Positions 53,555 through 64,000 of a stretch of 64,000 bases of DNA are shown in pieces. The stretch lies in contig OZ029919.1 in NCBI GenBank assembly GCA_964023275.1, positions 9,936,202-10,000,201 of the forward strand, given 5' to 3'. Each line of letters begins with the position of its first letter. Within the stretch, counting starts at the first letter, position 1. The notes beneath the pieces were generated by a model. It saw nothing but the letters and a program-made list of their open reading frames with translations. It searched no databases and had not been told where the DNA came from. The stretch comes from Norana najaformis (Eukaryota; Annelida; Clitellata; Crassiclitellata; Hormogastridae). The position numbers and the translations under genes were made by a program.

Positions 53555-55293
53555 CTGTAAACACAGAAGAGGACAGACAATGGATCAGAATCAGGCATTT
53601 CCGCATCGTGCAATTTACAGCGGAAGGCATACCAATGAACCAGCTCATTAGCTGTTTACAGACCAGACAATGCTGTCAGAAACCGTTGACTTCTATGCAA
53701 CAGCAGTTGAATGCAAAACTAGAGTGCAATATAATAACATTCAACGCACATGGTTTGCTGTGGCTAGATCCATTCACCACGTGTATCACAGACTACCCAC
53801 ATGCTGTACCTTATTTTAACGTTCAGTTGCTGCTAAACAGAAGTCTACAGTTGAGGAGATACGGACTTTTGCTCCAATTACTCTTACAAAACAGTCGATG
53901 TTGGTCCCGGTATTATTATCTAGAAGTCCACCAAAAAGCACATGGCTGCTAACATGACAAAAGTATCTGGTACCACACTTCTGATGACTGTGATCATTGC
54001 ACACACATAAAAATGTGTTATGACTTTACTTGACCAGTTACAAGGCCATGAGCTCAAACTCTCACTATTTTTCTACCACAACCTGCAGACATGGTAATTC
54101 ATTCTTGGGAGTGGTAATACCACTGACCAAATAATGGTTAAAAGTGTGCATCAGTTTAACATGAGTTTAACATTAACAAAATATGCCCATGTGACTAGAA
54201 TACTAATAGATACGATTTGTCCGACAACTGGACATTTTCAGAATGACATGCGAAGAGACTAACTGTTTTGCATGCAATCACAAATACCTGTTAACAAAGG
54301 GTAAATTTGTGGAACGAAAATGCCATGAAAGCACAGTTGAAATTCTAGCCACAACTGCTATGACAACCACTACCACCACAACTGCCAATACCAATATGAA
54401 TGAAGTGGTGCTAATCCAGTATGCGTAATTAAAATGTACTGCACATATGTACAGGTACACTACATCAGATTGTGTTTCATTGTATAACACATCACACTTC
54501 ATGTTATATTGCTCTGAGAGGTAATATAACATTAAAGAGAAGCCTAGGAGAATTGCACAGGAACAAGGTTACACTGATCTGCATCGGGCAGAGTGTTAAA
54601 AAGCGATACCCAAACCATGTAATACCGAATATCTTCTTAAAGAAGTAATTCTGAAAGTGCTGGAAGGCAGACACAGCATCATTACGAATAATAGCAGAGC
54701 CTGGGGCTGGCAAAAAACGGCCTGAAGTCATCATAAGAAACGGCGACTGCAAACAAGAAGGAAACACACTTATCCACTTCAGTGGAGAACATAGAAAATG
54801 AAGCAGATATGCAGGAAATCAACAGAATTTTTCCACACATCAGTCAGAGTGGCCAATTGATTCCTCAGGGACGGAAAGTCACACTTCTCTAGTCGCAACA
54901 GATGAGCGCTCTCTTGTCTCATTTATCAGAATATTGATGCAAGGCTCCAAAGCAACAGATGCAACAAAACCAGATGACAACATTGTTCTTATGCTGAAAT
55001 GGTCAAGAAATGTTCATCTTATCCACTGCAGGCCTGTACTTCACTTTACAACATTAAGCCAATGAATGATAGAAACACTACTACATAATTAAACATCTTG
55101 CTAATCAGACAGACATAACGGCAAACAGGCAGTCAAACAAGAAAGTAGATAGACAGATAAACACAAATGCATATATAGAAACAAACACAGACAGACATAC
55201 TAATAAGTGATTATTGGATTGATTGACAGGTAGCCTGACTGGATGTCGACAAGTTGTAAACTCATCAAGTCACAGAAAAGCCAATCAATGCAG

Positions 55294-55647
55294 GTGAAGT
55301 AAGATATTTTCTTGAATCAATTTTTATACTTATTTATTTCTATTTCTTTTCATAGATCATTTGTATGCTAATTTATTTCTATTTCTTGAATTAGTATTGC
55401 TAAACTCAAAGTCGACAGAAACATAATTAGGTCAATTCCATATAATCCATGAATTAAAATAAGGAAATCTGTGAAGTAAGATATTTTCTTGAATCAATTT
55501 TTATACTAATTTATTTCTATTTCTTTTCATAAATCATTTGTATGCTAATTTATTTCTATTTCTTGAATTAGTATTTCTAAACTCAAAGTCAACAGAAACA
55601 TAATTAGGTCAATTCCACATAGTCCATGAATTAAAATAAGGAAATCT
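55294..55647. repeat. Two-copy tandem duplication, 177-bp unit
   Basis: Units 55294-55470 and 55471-55647 both start GTGAAGTAAGATATTTTCTT and end AAAATAAGGAAATCT, with only a handful of differences. Each unit contains an internal imperfect repeat of TAATTTATTTCTATTTCTT. Confidence 0.93.
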
Positions 55648-55739
55648 AATCTAATTTAAAGACTTCTATAGCACCACTTATCATTATTCGACTAGGTCAT
55701 CTGACTGTCTTTCTCTGGTCATACCCAAGACTAGAAGAG

Positions 55740-55870
55740 TTCTTGGTGATGAAGCTATTTTGTCTGCTGGGCCTAGATTTTCCAAATCTCTCCCTGAATC
55801 CGCTCAATAGCTTGTGATGTCATTTCGTTCTCAACTTAAGACTTACCTTTTGCAGATTTTATTACCACCA
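55740..55870 (+). pseudogene. Remnant of a LINE ORF2 C-terminus
   Basis: The plus frame reads GDEAILSAGPRFSKSLPESAQ-like sequence (motif GPRxxxSLPES), a stop, then SFRSQLKTYLLQ. This is the usual end of many non-LTR ORF2 proteins (AxPRLWNSLPxxL...FKxxLKTHLF). It is interrupted by a stop and short. Confidence 0.6.
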
Positions 55871-56559
55871 CAGGTTGCCTCTCAGTCTTAATGGACTGAC
55901 CTTCTGGACATTGACCAGATTACAGCTTGGCTTTGGTGTGCCATCGGTTGATGGCTTGTGCATTAGATACCAGCGTGACAGAAGTCACTAATTAATAATA
56001 ATAATATGTACAGTAATATGATCGAGTGACTTACGAGAGTTCAATATTGATTCACATGCACCAAGTTGCCTTTGTCTAGGGTTGAGCAGCCGAAAGGCAT
56101 GTGTGAAAACAGGAAATTACTACCTGGCTGTTCTTTGGCATGTAAGTTTGCCACCTACATGATGTAGGTATGCAAACTGGCCATGTTTCAGAAACAACTG
56201 CATTTTACAAGTAAGGCCGATATGAGAAAGTTTGCACTCGAGGCTCGGTGATAAAGGGTTGGCTAGAGATACCTCCACAAACAGATGCAAAGCAAGTCAG
56301 ATAACACTCATCTTCCTTTGGAATTTGTCTGGGAGGGGTGGTGAGGTGGAGAAGTAGTAACAACATACAGACCACTCCAATCTAAACCATCACAAGCAAC
56401 GGGTAACTTAGGATAAACATCTACAGTGCAAATAACGTGCAGAACAATTTCTATATCAATTTTGTTTTGAGTTTTCATATTTGTTAAATATACAAGAATC
56501 CTGGCAATCCAGGGGTAGCTTGGCACTTCAGCGCTCCATCCAGATGCTTATTGCTATCC

Positions 56560-56700
56560 TCAATTTGTGTGACAGAAGCCAGCTAGTTGAAAACTTGCTT
56601 TGTAGCAAAGAATGCTTGGGTTCAAGCCCTCCCTGAGTTAGTCACTATGTAGGTACCTTGAGCAAGCCTCAGTAAATGGTGGCACTAAATAAATAAATAT
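56560..56700 (+). repeat. tRNA-type SINE, plus-strand copy
   Basis: A B-box-like GGGTTCAAGCCC is followed by TAGGTACCTTGAGCAAGC and an AATA-rich tail (AAATAAATAAATA). The body resembles the minus-strand copy at 59860-59990. Confidence 0.5.
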
Positions 56701-57021
56701 AAAAAATAACAATATGTCACACAGTTGCTCTATTGGATTTCTACTTAACCACAGATTAGTTTCACATAGCAGCAACCATCGAATGACCAGTGCCTGATTA
56801 CAGCTGTGCTGTAGAGGGTAGAAATTATTAAATTAGATTTGCCAGATGTCAGAAGCAGGATGGGTTTCACTGGTCCAGCTCTGAGATTATCATTCTACAA
56901 CAATGTAGGCATTTGCCTTTTTTGTACGCGTTTGCATACAATTCATAACTACCTAACACTAACACTGTAGTTTACATATATTAAATAGCTTCTGACAGGC
57001 TCCTAAAGGTTTTTATCATGT

Positions 57022-57080
57022 GTATATATATATATGCATACGCAAACACACATGCATGCACACGCACACACACACACCTA
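57022..57080. repeat. (TA)n/(CA)n microsatellite
   Basis: TATATATATA followed by imperfect CA/TGCA repeats. Confidence 0.9.
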
Positions 57081-58545
57081 TACATACACAGGCCTATAAA
57101 TAAAACATTGTGCATACAGTTAGGTCCTACACTGAAATTTCCTAACAGATGCATATCTATATATGTATGTCTAGACATCTACTGACATAATTACCTGAAC
57201 AGGTCCACATTTACTATCCACATCTATTATAATATTCACAAAATTAATGTAAAATGGCAATTTGAATTTTTCAATAATCAGTCGTGATCTGTGATGGCCT
57301 AATTACATCAAGCATCAAACAGGTTGTCTCTCCTGGACATCAGCCTGGTGAGATAAAGTGAACAAACTGGACTTGTGGTTGTAGATTTAATTTAGCCGGA
57401 TCAGCTGAGGTTTCCGAAAAACAACTAAATGTATCGTGGCCCCAAGAATAAGCTGGATCTCGTGACTTAGGTTACTCTGGGTGCTGTGCAGATCTCGAGA
57501 TCTATCATCAACAGTTATAACTGACTGAAAAACTGGCTACTCTTATATACAGAACTTTTCAGAATTTCAAAAGGGTGCAGAACATTGCAATCTAACAGAT
57601 CTAATAAGGAAGAACTTAAGAGAGGTTGAAAATGCTTCTTCTCTGATGGAATTGTGTATTTGTATTGGACGACTGTTTCAGAAGGATGGTTAATTGAAAG
57701 AGAAAGCACAGTGTGCCCGTGATTCCACTAATACTACAAAAATTGAAGAGAAAGTTACAAAAGAACAAAAACAGCATCACACCTGAAAATGCAAACAAAC
57801 ACTGGAACTGAAAATGAATTGGTCATTTGTCTAATTCAGGCATTTTAAAGTCAAAATGACTCACAGGCCAACTGAAATGATGCCTTGGACCAAATTTGGC
57901 CTGCAGGCCAATTTTGCCAGGCCTGCCATAGATGTTACCACAACGCCTCACACATGCCATTAGAAAGGTCAGTATTCCAAAAATGTGGCTGCAGCAGAAG
58001 TTCCTGCAATGCCCATTTGTAGTGTACAGTCTATCATAGATCTTTTAACAAGTTTCCAAAACGTTACTTGTGATTTAACAACCTACACTGTGTTGTATTC
58101 CGTTACACCTGGGTGTGGCAAAGTCATGTGCCAATTGAGCCAACTTGTAAAGCTTTTCAATTTAAAAACCAAAGCCAGTAACTGGAAAAATCAGATTTGC
58201 TGCCAGTAACATTGAGGTGTGCAGCATAAAAGACACAAAAACTGCATACATGCAATTTATGGGAAGAATCCTGAACCAAAGACAAGTAAACAGATAGGTG
58301 TATTATGCACTTTGAATTATAAAATCACCCACAATGGTTATTAGCATCCTCTGCCTGTTTTGGCAAAAGTCTTTTTATAATGTGTTTTTAGATCATTTTA
58401 GGACATTTTTCCCAAAGTTTGGTATAACTATAAGTCAAAATAGATGCACTTCATATAAGAAATAATTTACTGCAAATTTCTTCTGGTTCTGATTACACAG
58501 AGAAGATCGGAATAATTAGAATTCATTACATCACTGTAAACGTAC

Positions 58546-58766
58546 CCTGCCTCAGCAACACAGTCATGCTGTATCTCAGGAAACCAATCTGGCATTGAAT
58601 TACAACCACAAACTTGACTTGCTTGAGCGCTGACTAATAAGCTACAGTTTTCAGACATAAATTGCACATGAAGAGGCAAACTACAGCATCGTGTGAGTTC
58701 TGATATCCATGGAATGAGAAGCAGTCTTTTAGAAACCGCTTTCAGCATATGCAGCTCAATCACAGC
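58546..58766 (-). CDS. Candidate cysteine-rich exon, possibly upstream exon of the NALF-like gene
   Basis: The minus frame is open between acceptor TTTTTCAG|GCT and donor GG|GTACGT (73 codons plus 2 bases). It encodes a Cys-rich, ectodomain-like peptide (ELTRCCSLPLHVQFMS, ENCSLL, QVCGC, DWFPEIQHDC). The cysteine density and location fit the extracellular part of a FAM155-type protein, but I see no diagnostic motif. Its phase (2) does not match the next visible exon (0), so at least one exon between them would be required. It could also belong to another gene. Confidence 0.35.
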
Positions 58767-59859
58767 CTGAAAAATCGTCTTCAAATCCTTCCAGTTTTAG
58801 ACTTCTTCCTCAAGGACTAGTCACGAAAGCTCCAGCATTAAAGGCCAGGCAGACAGGAAGACAGATATTGGATCAGTGGCTACCCGTACTTACATGCACG
58901 TATATATGTACACCATAGACCTGTTATAGCGCACTCCAATACAAAGCGAATTCGGTCTTAATGCAACTGCAGTCATGGCTTCCGATTTTTTTCTATGACA
59001 AACATTAATTTCTACCACAGTACATGCTAGCGTTCAATAGTTCTCAGTTGAAAATTGGAGAACAACTTTGTTGAAATTTTCAAATGCTGTTACCAAGTAT
59101 CTTCATGTCATGTCTACTTTTGTGAAGGAAAATATTTGGGACATCTGCTAAAATATTTCCGTATTTGATAATAGGAGCTATGATGTAATGTCTTCTTGCA
59201 GGCAAGATCATACAGACGTAAGACACTAACATGATAATAGGATATCTGATGATATTTGTCTACATAAAGCTCATTCTGTTAAGAATAAATCAGACACTTT
59301 TTATGCCATCAGAGGCAACTCATTTGACAAACACGGGCAAACGCTTTACCCTAGAAGGCGCCACCCGCGAAAGAAAAATAATTCTGGCATTGTATGAAGT
59401 TTCACTGTGCAGAAGGATGACCGTGTGTTGTGTTTTCACATCCCCAAAACCAGCAAGTATACACTAAAACAACAGTAACTCATTTTGCATGCAAAATTTT
59501 TATAATGCGGTATTCGATATAACGTTGTAGCAGATATGAACCCAAATTCTGCATTGTAACAGGTTGGTGGTGTATGTATGCATGTATGTACATAGGTATG
59601 TATAAGACAGTAAATATAGCACCTTTTAGTACCTCACAGGCAAATTTTGGTTTTCAAAATCCAGAACTGAAATACCGCTAGAAAAACAAGTTTCAGTTGC
59701 ATAAAAATAATGCAAATTATAGTATAATTATGTATAAATATGAGTAATAAAGCTATTAATACATTTAAATTGTTACTGACAGTTCAAATCATACAATTAC
59801 ATTATTATTATTTCAGCAAAATTAAGCACCACTATCTAATGACCAACCAATTAATGGCG

Positions 59860-59990
59860 CTGAGCAATTGGGAGTGAAGGATTTGCTCTAGGTCCCTACA
59901 CAGTAACCATCTCAGAGGATGCTCAAACCCGTACTCTTCGCATTACAAGCCAAGGGCTCTCACCAATCGGCTGTTGTGCCCCTGAAAGAG
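59860..59990 (-). repeat. tRNA-derived SINE, minus-strand copy
   Basis: On the minus strand an A-box-like GGTGAGAGCCCTTGG, an anticodon-loop-like CTTGTAATGCGAAG and a B-box GGGTTTGAGCATCC occur at tRNA spacing, followed by AGGGACCTAGAGCAAATCC. The TGT loop resembles tRNA-Thr. It is not a functional tRNA gene: the stems are degenerate. Confidence 0.6.
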
Positions 59991-60206
59991 AAACACTGCT
60001 GTCCAGCAGAATTCTAGATCATCAGTTATTATACAGCTAGGGCAGTTTTTTACAGCTTCACAAATTGTTTCCATAAATACTGTGAATGCACATTTTTGTA
60101 GTACAAGAAACTGAGTTTCGGTTTGAATAGGAACTTAGGGGGGTTGGGTGCATTCGGTGCCCGCCACAACTGTGCATTGAGTACATATATTCTGAATGAC
60201 TTAACC

Positions 60207-60244
60207 CCACACACACACACACATGCGCACACACACGCACACAC
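60207..60244. repeat. (CA)n microsatellite
   Basis: CA units interrupted by ATGCG. Confidence 0.9.
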
Positions 60245-61477
60245 CGTCTTCCTGAAGTAGCTCAAAGAATATTCTGAGCATACTTAAGCGCACATTCGGC
60301 CCAACATGGAATGTGCCCTTGGATTGCACTGTCTCACAAAAAGAATCATAAGCAATTGCTGATAGCTGTCTAAAAATCATGAACCACTTGACTAAGAAGA
60401 GAGATCAAATAGAAGCTTTAGATTCCATTTCGGCCTTAATCTTCAGCAACATTAAATCAAGCCATGATTTCAAGCCAGAAAACAACTGAGAGTTAAAGTC
60501 ATTCTGTCCTCTGCAATCAGTAATGACCATTCCCCTAAAGAACTTTACAGATTTTTCAATCACGTAACAGCAAGACACATGTAAATCTGGAATAGCAATA
60601 TAAAAGGATCTTCTTCCTATTCTTGCATCCATTTTCACATTACCTAATACCATCAGGACTGGAACTCAAAACATAAAACCAAAATCAACGGGATCACAAT
60701 AAAACTAGCCACACTGTTTGTGTACTGTAAAGCTATTTCAGCCTCACCTAAATCCACCTTTCTCTGAATGGAAGAAAACAAAATAGCCATGAAGGGCTTG
60801 CAAAAATTCAGTAGGCCTTAATTTTGCTGTTAGACAGGTAGGGCATTGTAAAGCCATTTCAGTCCTCCATCTAAATTTGTGCGAGCCATAACCCTATCCC
60901 AACTGAGTTCCAAAACAAATTAGTCTGCAGAAACCTTCTGGCTCAGTTGGGTCCGTGAGACACAAAAGGAAAGTAACAATCAGGACACAGTATAAAATGT
61001 TCGATTACTTTAAATTTATAACAGTTAATATAAATCAAGAGCAAACATAAACCTGATGGATATTATTGCCCAACTACAGATTTACAATCGATTGTTAGGT
61101 CTGGCTACCTGTTGCAGGCCACAGGTGCAATTAAAAGCGTTCACTTGCCTTTTTGGCAGAATTTCATAAATAAATTGCAGCAGAGATTTTTGTACATGTA
61201 TGTACTTTTCAAAAACATCCGTCTTTCGCTTTGATCTGCGTATGTGCAGAAATGTCTAGATTTATATATCTTTTGCGTTTAAAGTCTGAGCTGATCAGCA
61301 ACTAAAAGAAACGAGACAGCTGTGCAGTTGCAGTAGCACATCTTTTTCATTCAAGTTGCATGGTGGCTCAGGGATATTGCAGTCTTTTGCTGTCATATTG
61401 AGGTGTTGAATCCTGGTGTTATTTTGGACTTGAAGTTAATCACCCTAACTCATTATGTATGTGTGTGCATGGATGAC

Positions 61478-61496
61478 GTGTGTGTGTGTGTGTGTA
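61478..61496. repeat. (GT)n microsatellite
   Basis: Nine to ten GT units. Confidence 0.9.
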
Positions 61497-61960
61497 TTTA
61501 CTGGATGTAAGGAGGCACTCACATCTGAAAACCAAATGACAAACCCAAGAGACAGAGGTGAAAGTTGATGTAATACATAATTATGCATATATGTTGTATG
61601 TATATTGTTACAGGTTGTAGAGGGATATGGAAGAATATATCCACTTCAGGTTGAAAATGGTTTATTTCCTAAGCTATTTACAAGCATATCGTGACCCACA
61701 TAGAAATGAGACGTTGACCTCAGGTGGTGACAAACCACCAAACAGCCTCTCAAGAAGAAAAATCACAAAGTCCACCAACAGATGGTGATGAAAAAAGGCC
61801 TAAAGAGAATCAAAACGGCAAAACGGCTCAAAGAACCAAACAGGTCATCCACACAGGGAGACTTAAATAAGATTTGCCAAAAAAGACTTGTAAGAAAAAC
61901 AGTCATACAGGAGCAAAACCAAAATCCAGTCTGAGCCAAACTTAAACAGAAGATCTTTTA

Positions 61961-64000
61961 TAAGGTTGGTTTCCCATCAAATTGTACAGGTGTACAATTT
62001 GATTTGATTACTCAGCCTGTTTGGTCCTCTTCCTATATTCTGTATGTAACATACCCCTAACCAGAAAGTGAGGGAACCTGTAAGGTTACTGAAAAATTGT
62101 AACAAAATGCAAGTACCATACAAGAATATATCAGTCACATACATGATCACAAAATGTCCAACTGTAACAAAATCCAAAATAATATAAAAGGAATATCCAA
62201 GAAATATAACAGTCATAGATTTGATCAGAAAGTGTTCAACACAGTGCTTAAGTTGATGGTCGACTAAGAATTGTAAGCTTGAGATTTCTACAGCACCCAA
62301 CAAGAATGCCCAGAAGGAGGTGCCCAAGGAATATTGTTGCAGTTCCAAAATCCAGCATAACAGTTTTTGCTTAGAACTGGCCATCTTGCTTACGAACTGT
62401 AGTGGACTATGGTCTGTGCACACCGTGACAGGTGCAGAACTGAAATAGATGCGGCGATAATTACCAGAGCCAAGGCCTCCTTTTCGATTGTCACATACTG
62501 TGTTTCATGGGCCTTTAGATTTTGACTGAGATAGCACATGAGATGCTTGATCTTGTCAATCACCTGAAAAAGACAGGCTCCAACACAAAACTGAGATGAA
62601 ACGGTTTGTCAAAGTCAGGCGGTCGCAAAATAGGGCGCAGTGCCAAAACGCGACTTTAAATCAACAAATCCTGACCAATGGAATGGCTGACCCATTTTCA
62701 ACAATCCAGTCAAGGCCAAAGTAATCTCTGAAAAATGGGGTAAACACGTGAGGTAGTATCGAGGAAGTCCCAAGAATGACTGCAACTGCTTTCCATTTTG
62801 TGGCCAAGAAAAGTTCTACACGACTTGAACCTTCTGCGTCTTTGACTGAATGGCATTCAAACCATTATGATGACCCAAAAAATCAATTCCCCATTTGCAA
62901 AAACATTTCTTCAAATTAAGTGTTAACTTAGTGTTAGCAATTCTCAGTAACACTTGTTTCAAATGAGAAATATGTTCTGACCAAGAAACACTGTAAATGG
63001 TCACGTCATCGAGCTATGCATCACAGAAAACTTCTAAACCATGAAGCAACTTTCGGACCAAATGAGAAAATGTTGCAGCAGCATTCCCGAATCTAAAAGG
63101 CATGTATTTCCGCTGGAAACGTCCATGCAGCCTAACAAATCCCTAAGTGGAATTGATTCCTTTTCTACGGGAATTTGCCAATACCCCTAAGTCACGTCCA
63201 GCTTTGTAAGGAATTTTGCCTTCCCAACCTTATCAATCAAAGTTTCAACTCTGGGCATGGAAACTGGATGTGGAACTGTGACAGCGTTTGATTTTTGGAA
63301 GTCAGTACACAGTCGACATTCCAAATCCTAGATTTCAGACCTTAGAAGTTCGTCTATTTCCTGATTCCCTTCACAAGTTTCTCAGAATATAACAGATAAG
63401 CCATTTATTTGGCAGACTGGTGCAAGGCCAATGTAGTGTGAAATCACATTCATTTTCACATCGCACCATGACACATCACTAAAAACCTGATCAAAAGAAT
63501 GCAGCAACTGTACAGTTCATCAGTCCAGACTGAATCCAAATGGCAAGTGAAAACTGCTTCCGCAATATCCATTTCTTCGACTACAGACGCATTAGACTCG
63601 CAGATCAAATTCACAGGCAACACAGAAGAAACAAAATTGACGCAAAATATCTCTATATTGGGGCTCAAATTGCAAAATGTAGTGTTCGACATCTGAGTTG
63701 TCAAATTTCAGTAGTAGCTGACCACTGACACTACCCGGAAAGTTTCAGTTTCTCAAACAGGGCCTGCCCTGCCTGCCTCTAGATGTCTTAATTCCCACTC
63801 ATATTGTTTCTTTCCCTTCCAATTCAGCCTGTAATTTCCTCTGCTCCAGCTGTTGCTTTCTTTCCTCAAGGTGCATTCTCTCTTCAGTTTACACCTTTAA
63901 TTTTCTTTCCTCTGCTTCAGCTTTTAAGTTTTTGTTTCGTCTGCCACAGCCTGTAACTTAAGTTTAGCCAGCTCAAATTCTTGTTCCTCCCTCTCTTGCA
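61961..64000 (-). pseudogene. Decayed Ty3/gypsy-type gag-pol, partial, continues past the right edge
   Basis: Read on the minus strand from the right edge: a coiled-coil Gag-like stretch (63780-64000; EREEQEFELAKLKLQAV-like), then a degraded region. RT blocks follow at about 63320-62820 (CTDFQKSNAVTVPHP, KLDVT-stop-GYWQIP, a LDDVTIYS catalytic box preceded by a stop, KKCFCKWGIDFLGH). RNase H comes next at about 62600-62330 (YLSQNLKAHETQYVTIEKEA, CTDHSPLQFVSKM). Multiple stops and frame changes break it, and protease and integrase are not recognisable. A SINE-like fragment interrupts it near 62270-62340. The motifs differ from the intact element at 36.5 kb, so it is a different lineage. It cannot be functional. 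Confidence 0.8.

Larger units (their letters stand above)
53555..58545. other. Probable intron or intergenic DNA with repeats
   Basis: Holds a 177-bp tandem duplication (55294-55647), a LINE C-terminal remnant (about 55740-55870), a tRNA-type SINE (about 56560-56700) and TA/CA microsatellites (57022-57080). The exon expected between 58546 and 53554, needed to reconcile phases, was not found. Confidence 0.4.
58767..61960. other. Stretch without a recognisable gene
   Basis: Contains a SINE (59860-59990) and CA/GT microsatellites at 60207-60244 and 61478-61496. The minus open frame 60405-60653 has no family match. Confidence 0.4.

Noticed and set aside
53515-53952. 145-codon plus frame
   Set aside because: It overlaps, on the opposite strand, a well-spliced NALF-like exon and has no family features.
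54243-54428. Thr-rich frame and its antisense Val-rich frame
   Set aside because: Driven by an ACC/ACA simple-sequence run.
59860-59990. Functional tRNA-Thr gene on the minus strand
   Set aside because: A and B boxes are present, but the acceptor and other stems do not pair well and a SINE body follows.
61604-61990. Possible LTR of the decayed gypsy element (region beginning TGTTACAGG)
   Set aside because: No second copy in the window to compare, and the boundary cannot be fixed; not called.
1-64000. CRISPR arrays, bacterial operons, ribosome-binding sites
   Set aside because: The window is eukaryotic. The short direct repeats seen are microsatellites, minisatellites or tandem duplications without regular spacers.

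Overview
This is animal (metazoan) nuclear DNA: AT-rich, with interrupted genes, GT-AG introns, microsatellites and many eukaryotic transposable elements. The gene families, the many MITEs and SINEs and a frequent AGGCCTA-type motif suggest an aquatic invertebrate. I cannot name the species or phylum from the sequence.

Layout. (1) 1-6.2 kb and 13.1-20.2 kb are a repeat mosaic. A ~2.6 kb composite repeat (parts A and B) occurs uninterrupted at 16.22-18.89 kb. A second copy at 1.09-6.17 kb is split by a ~2.35 kb segment carrying a frameshifted ~567-codon gene of unknown function. That segment is bracketed by a 70-bp direct repeat. MITEs and a BEL/Pao-like LTR fragment are nested in the same mosaic. 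(2) 9.1-11.0 kb, minus strand: a two-exon sarcoplasmic calcium-binding protein (EF-hand) gene. Its upstream flank is duplicated at the very left edge of the window, so a tandem paralogue probably lies just outside. (3) 25.1-33.4 kb, minus strand: a complete ten-coding-exon RBM45 gene. All splice phases close into one 525-aa, four-RRM protein. One intron holds a 926-bp TA-flanked inverted-repeat transposon and another a perfect 39-bp palindrome. (4) 33.6-34.65 kb: a jockey/CR1-like LINE 3' fragment inserted into a SINE-like repeat. (5) 36.5-41.2 kb, minus strand: an intact Ty3/gypsy retrotransposon with identical 179-bp LTRs, a 5-bp target duplication, a tRNA-Leu primer site, a polypurine tract and one uninterrupted 1338-aa Gag-Pol frame, so a very recent insertion. 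(6) 46.35-53.55 kb, and possibly 58.77 kb, minus strand: exons that look like a NALCN-channel auxiliary factor (FAM155/NALF, Mid1-like). (7) 61.9-64.0 kb, minus strand: a decayed gypsy-type gag/pol of another lineage running off the right edge.

The three host genes (calcium-binding protein, RNA-binding protein, channel auxiliary subunit) show no functional link to one another; they are ordinary dispersed genes. Most of the unusual structure comes from the mobile DNA. I found no operon-like or defence-like system. The best candidates for something under-described are the gene-bearing insertion flanked by the 70-bp direct repeat and the set of nested MITE families.
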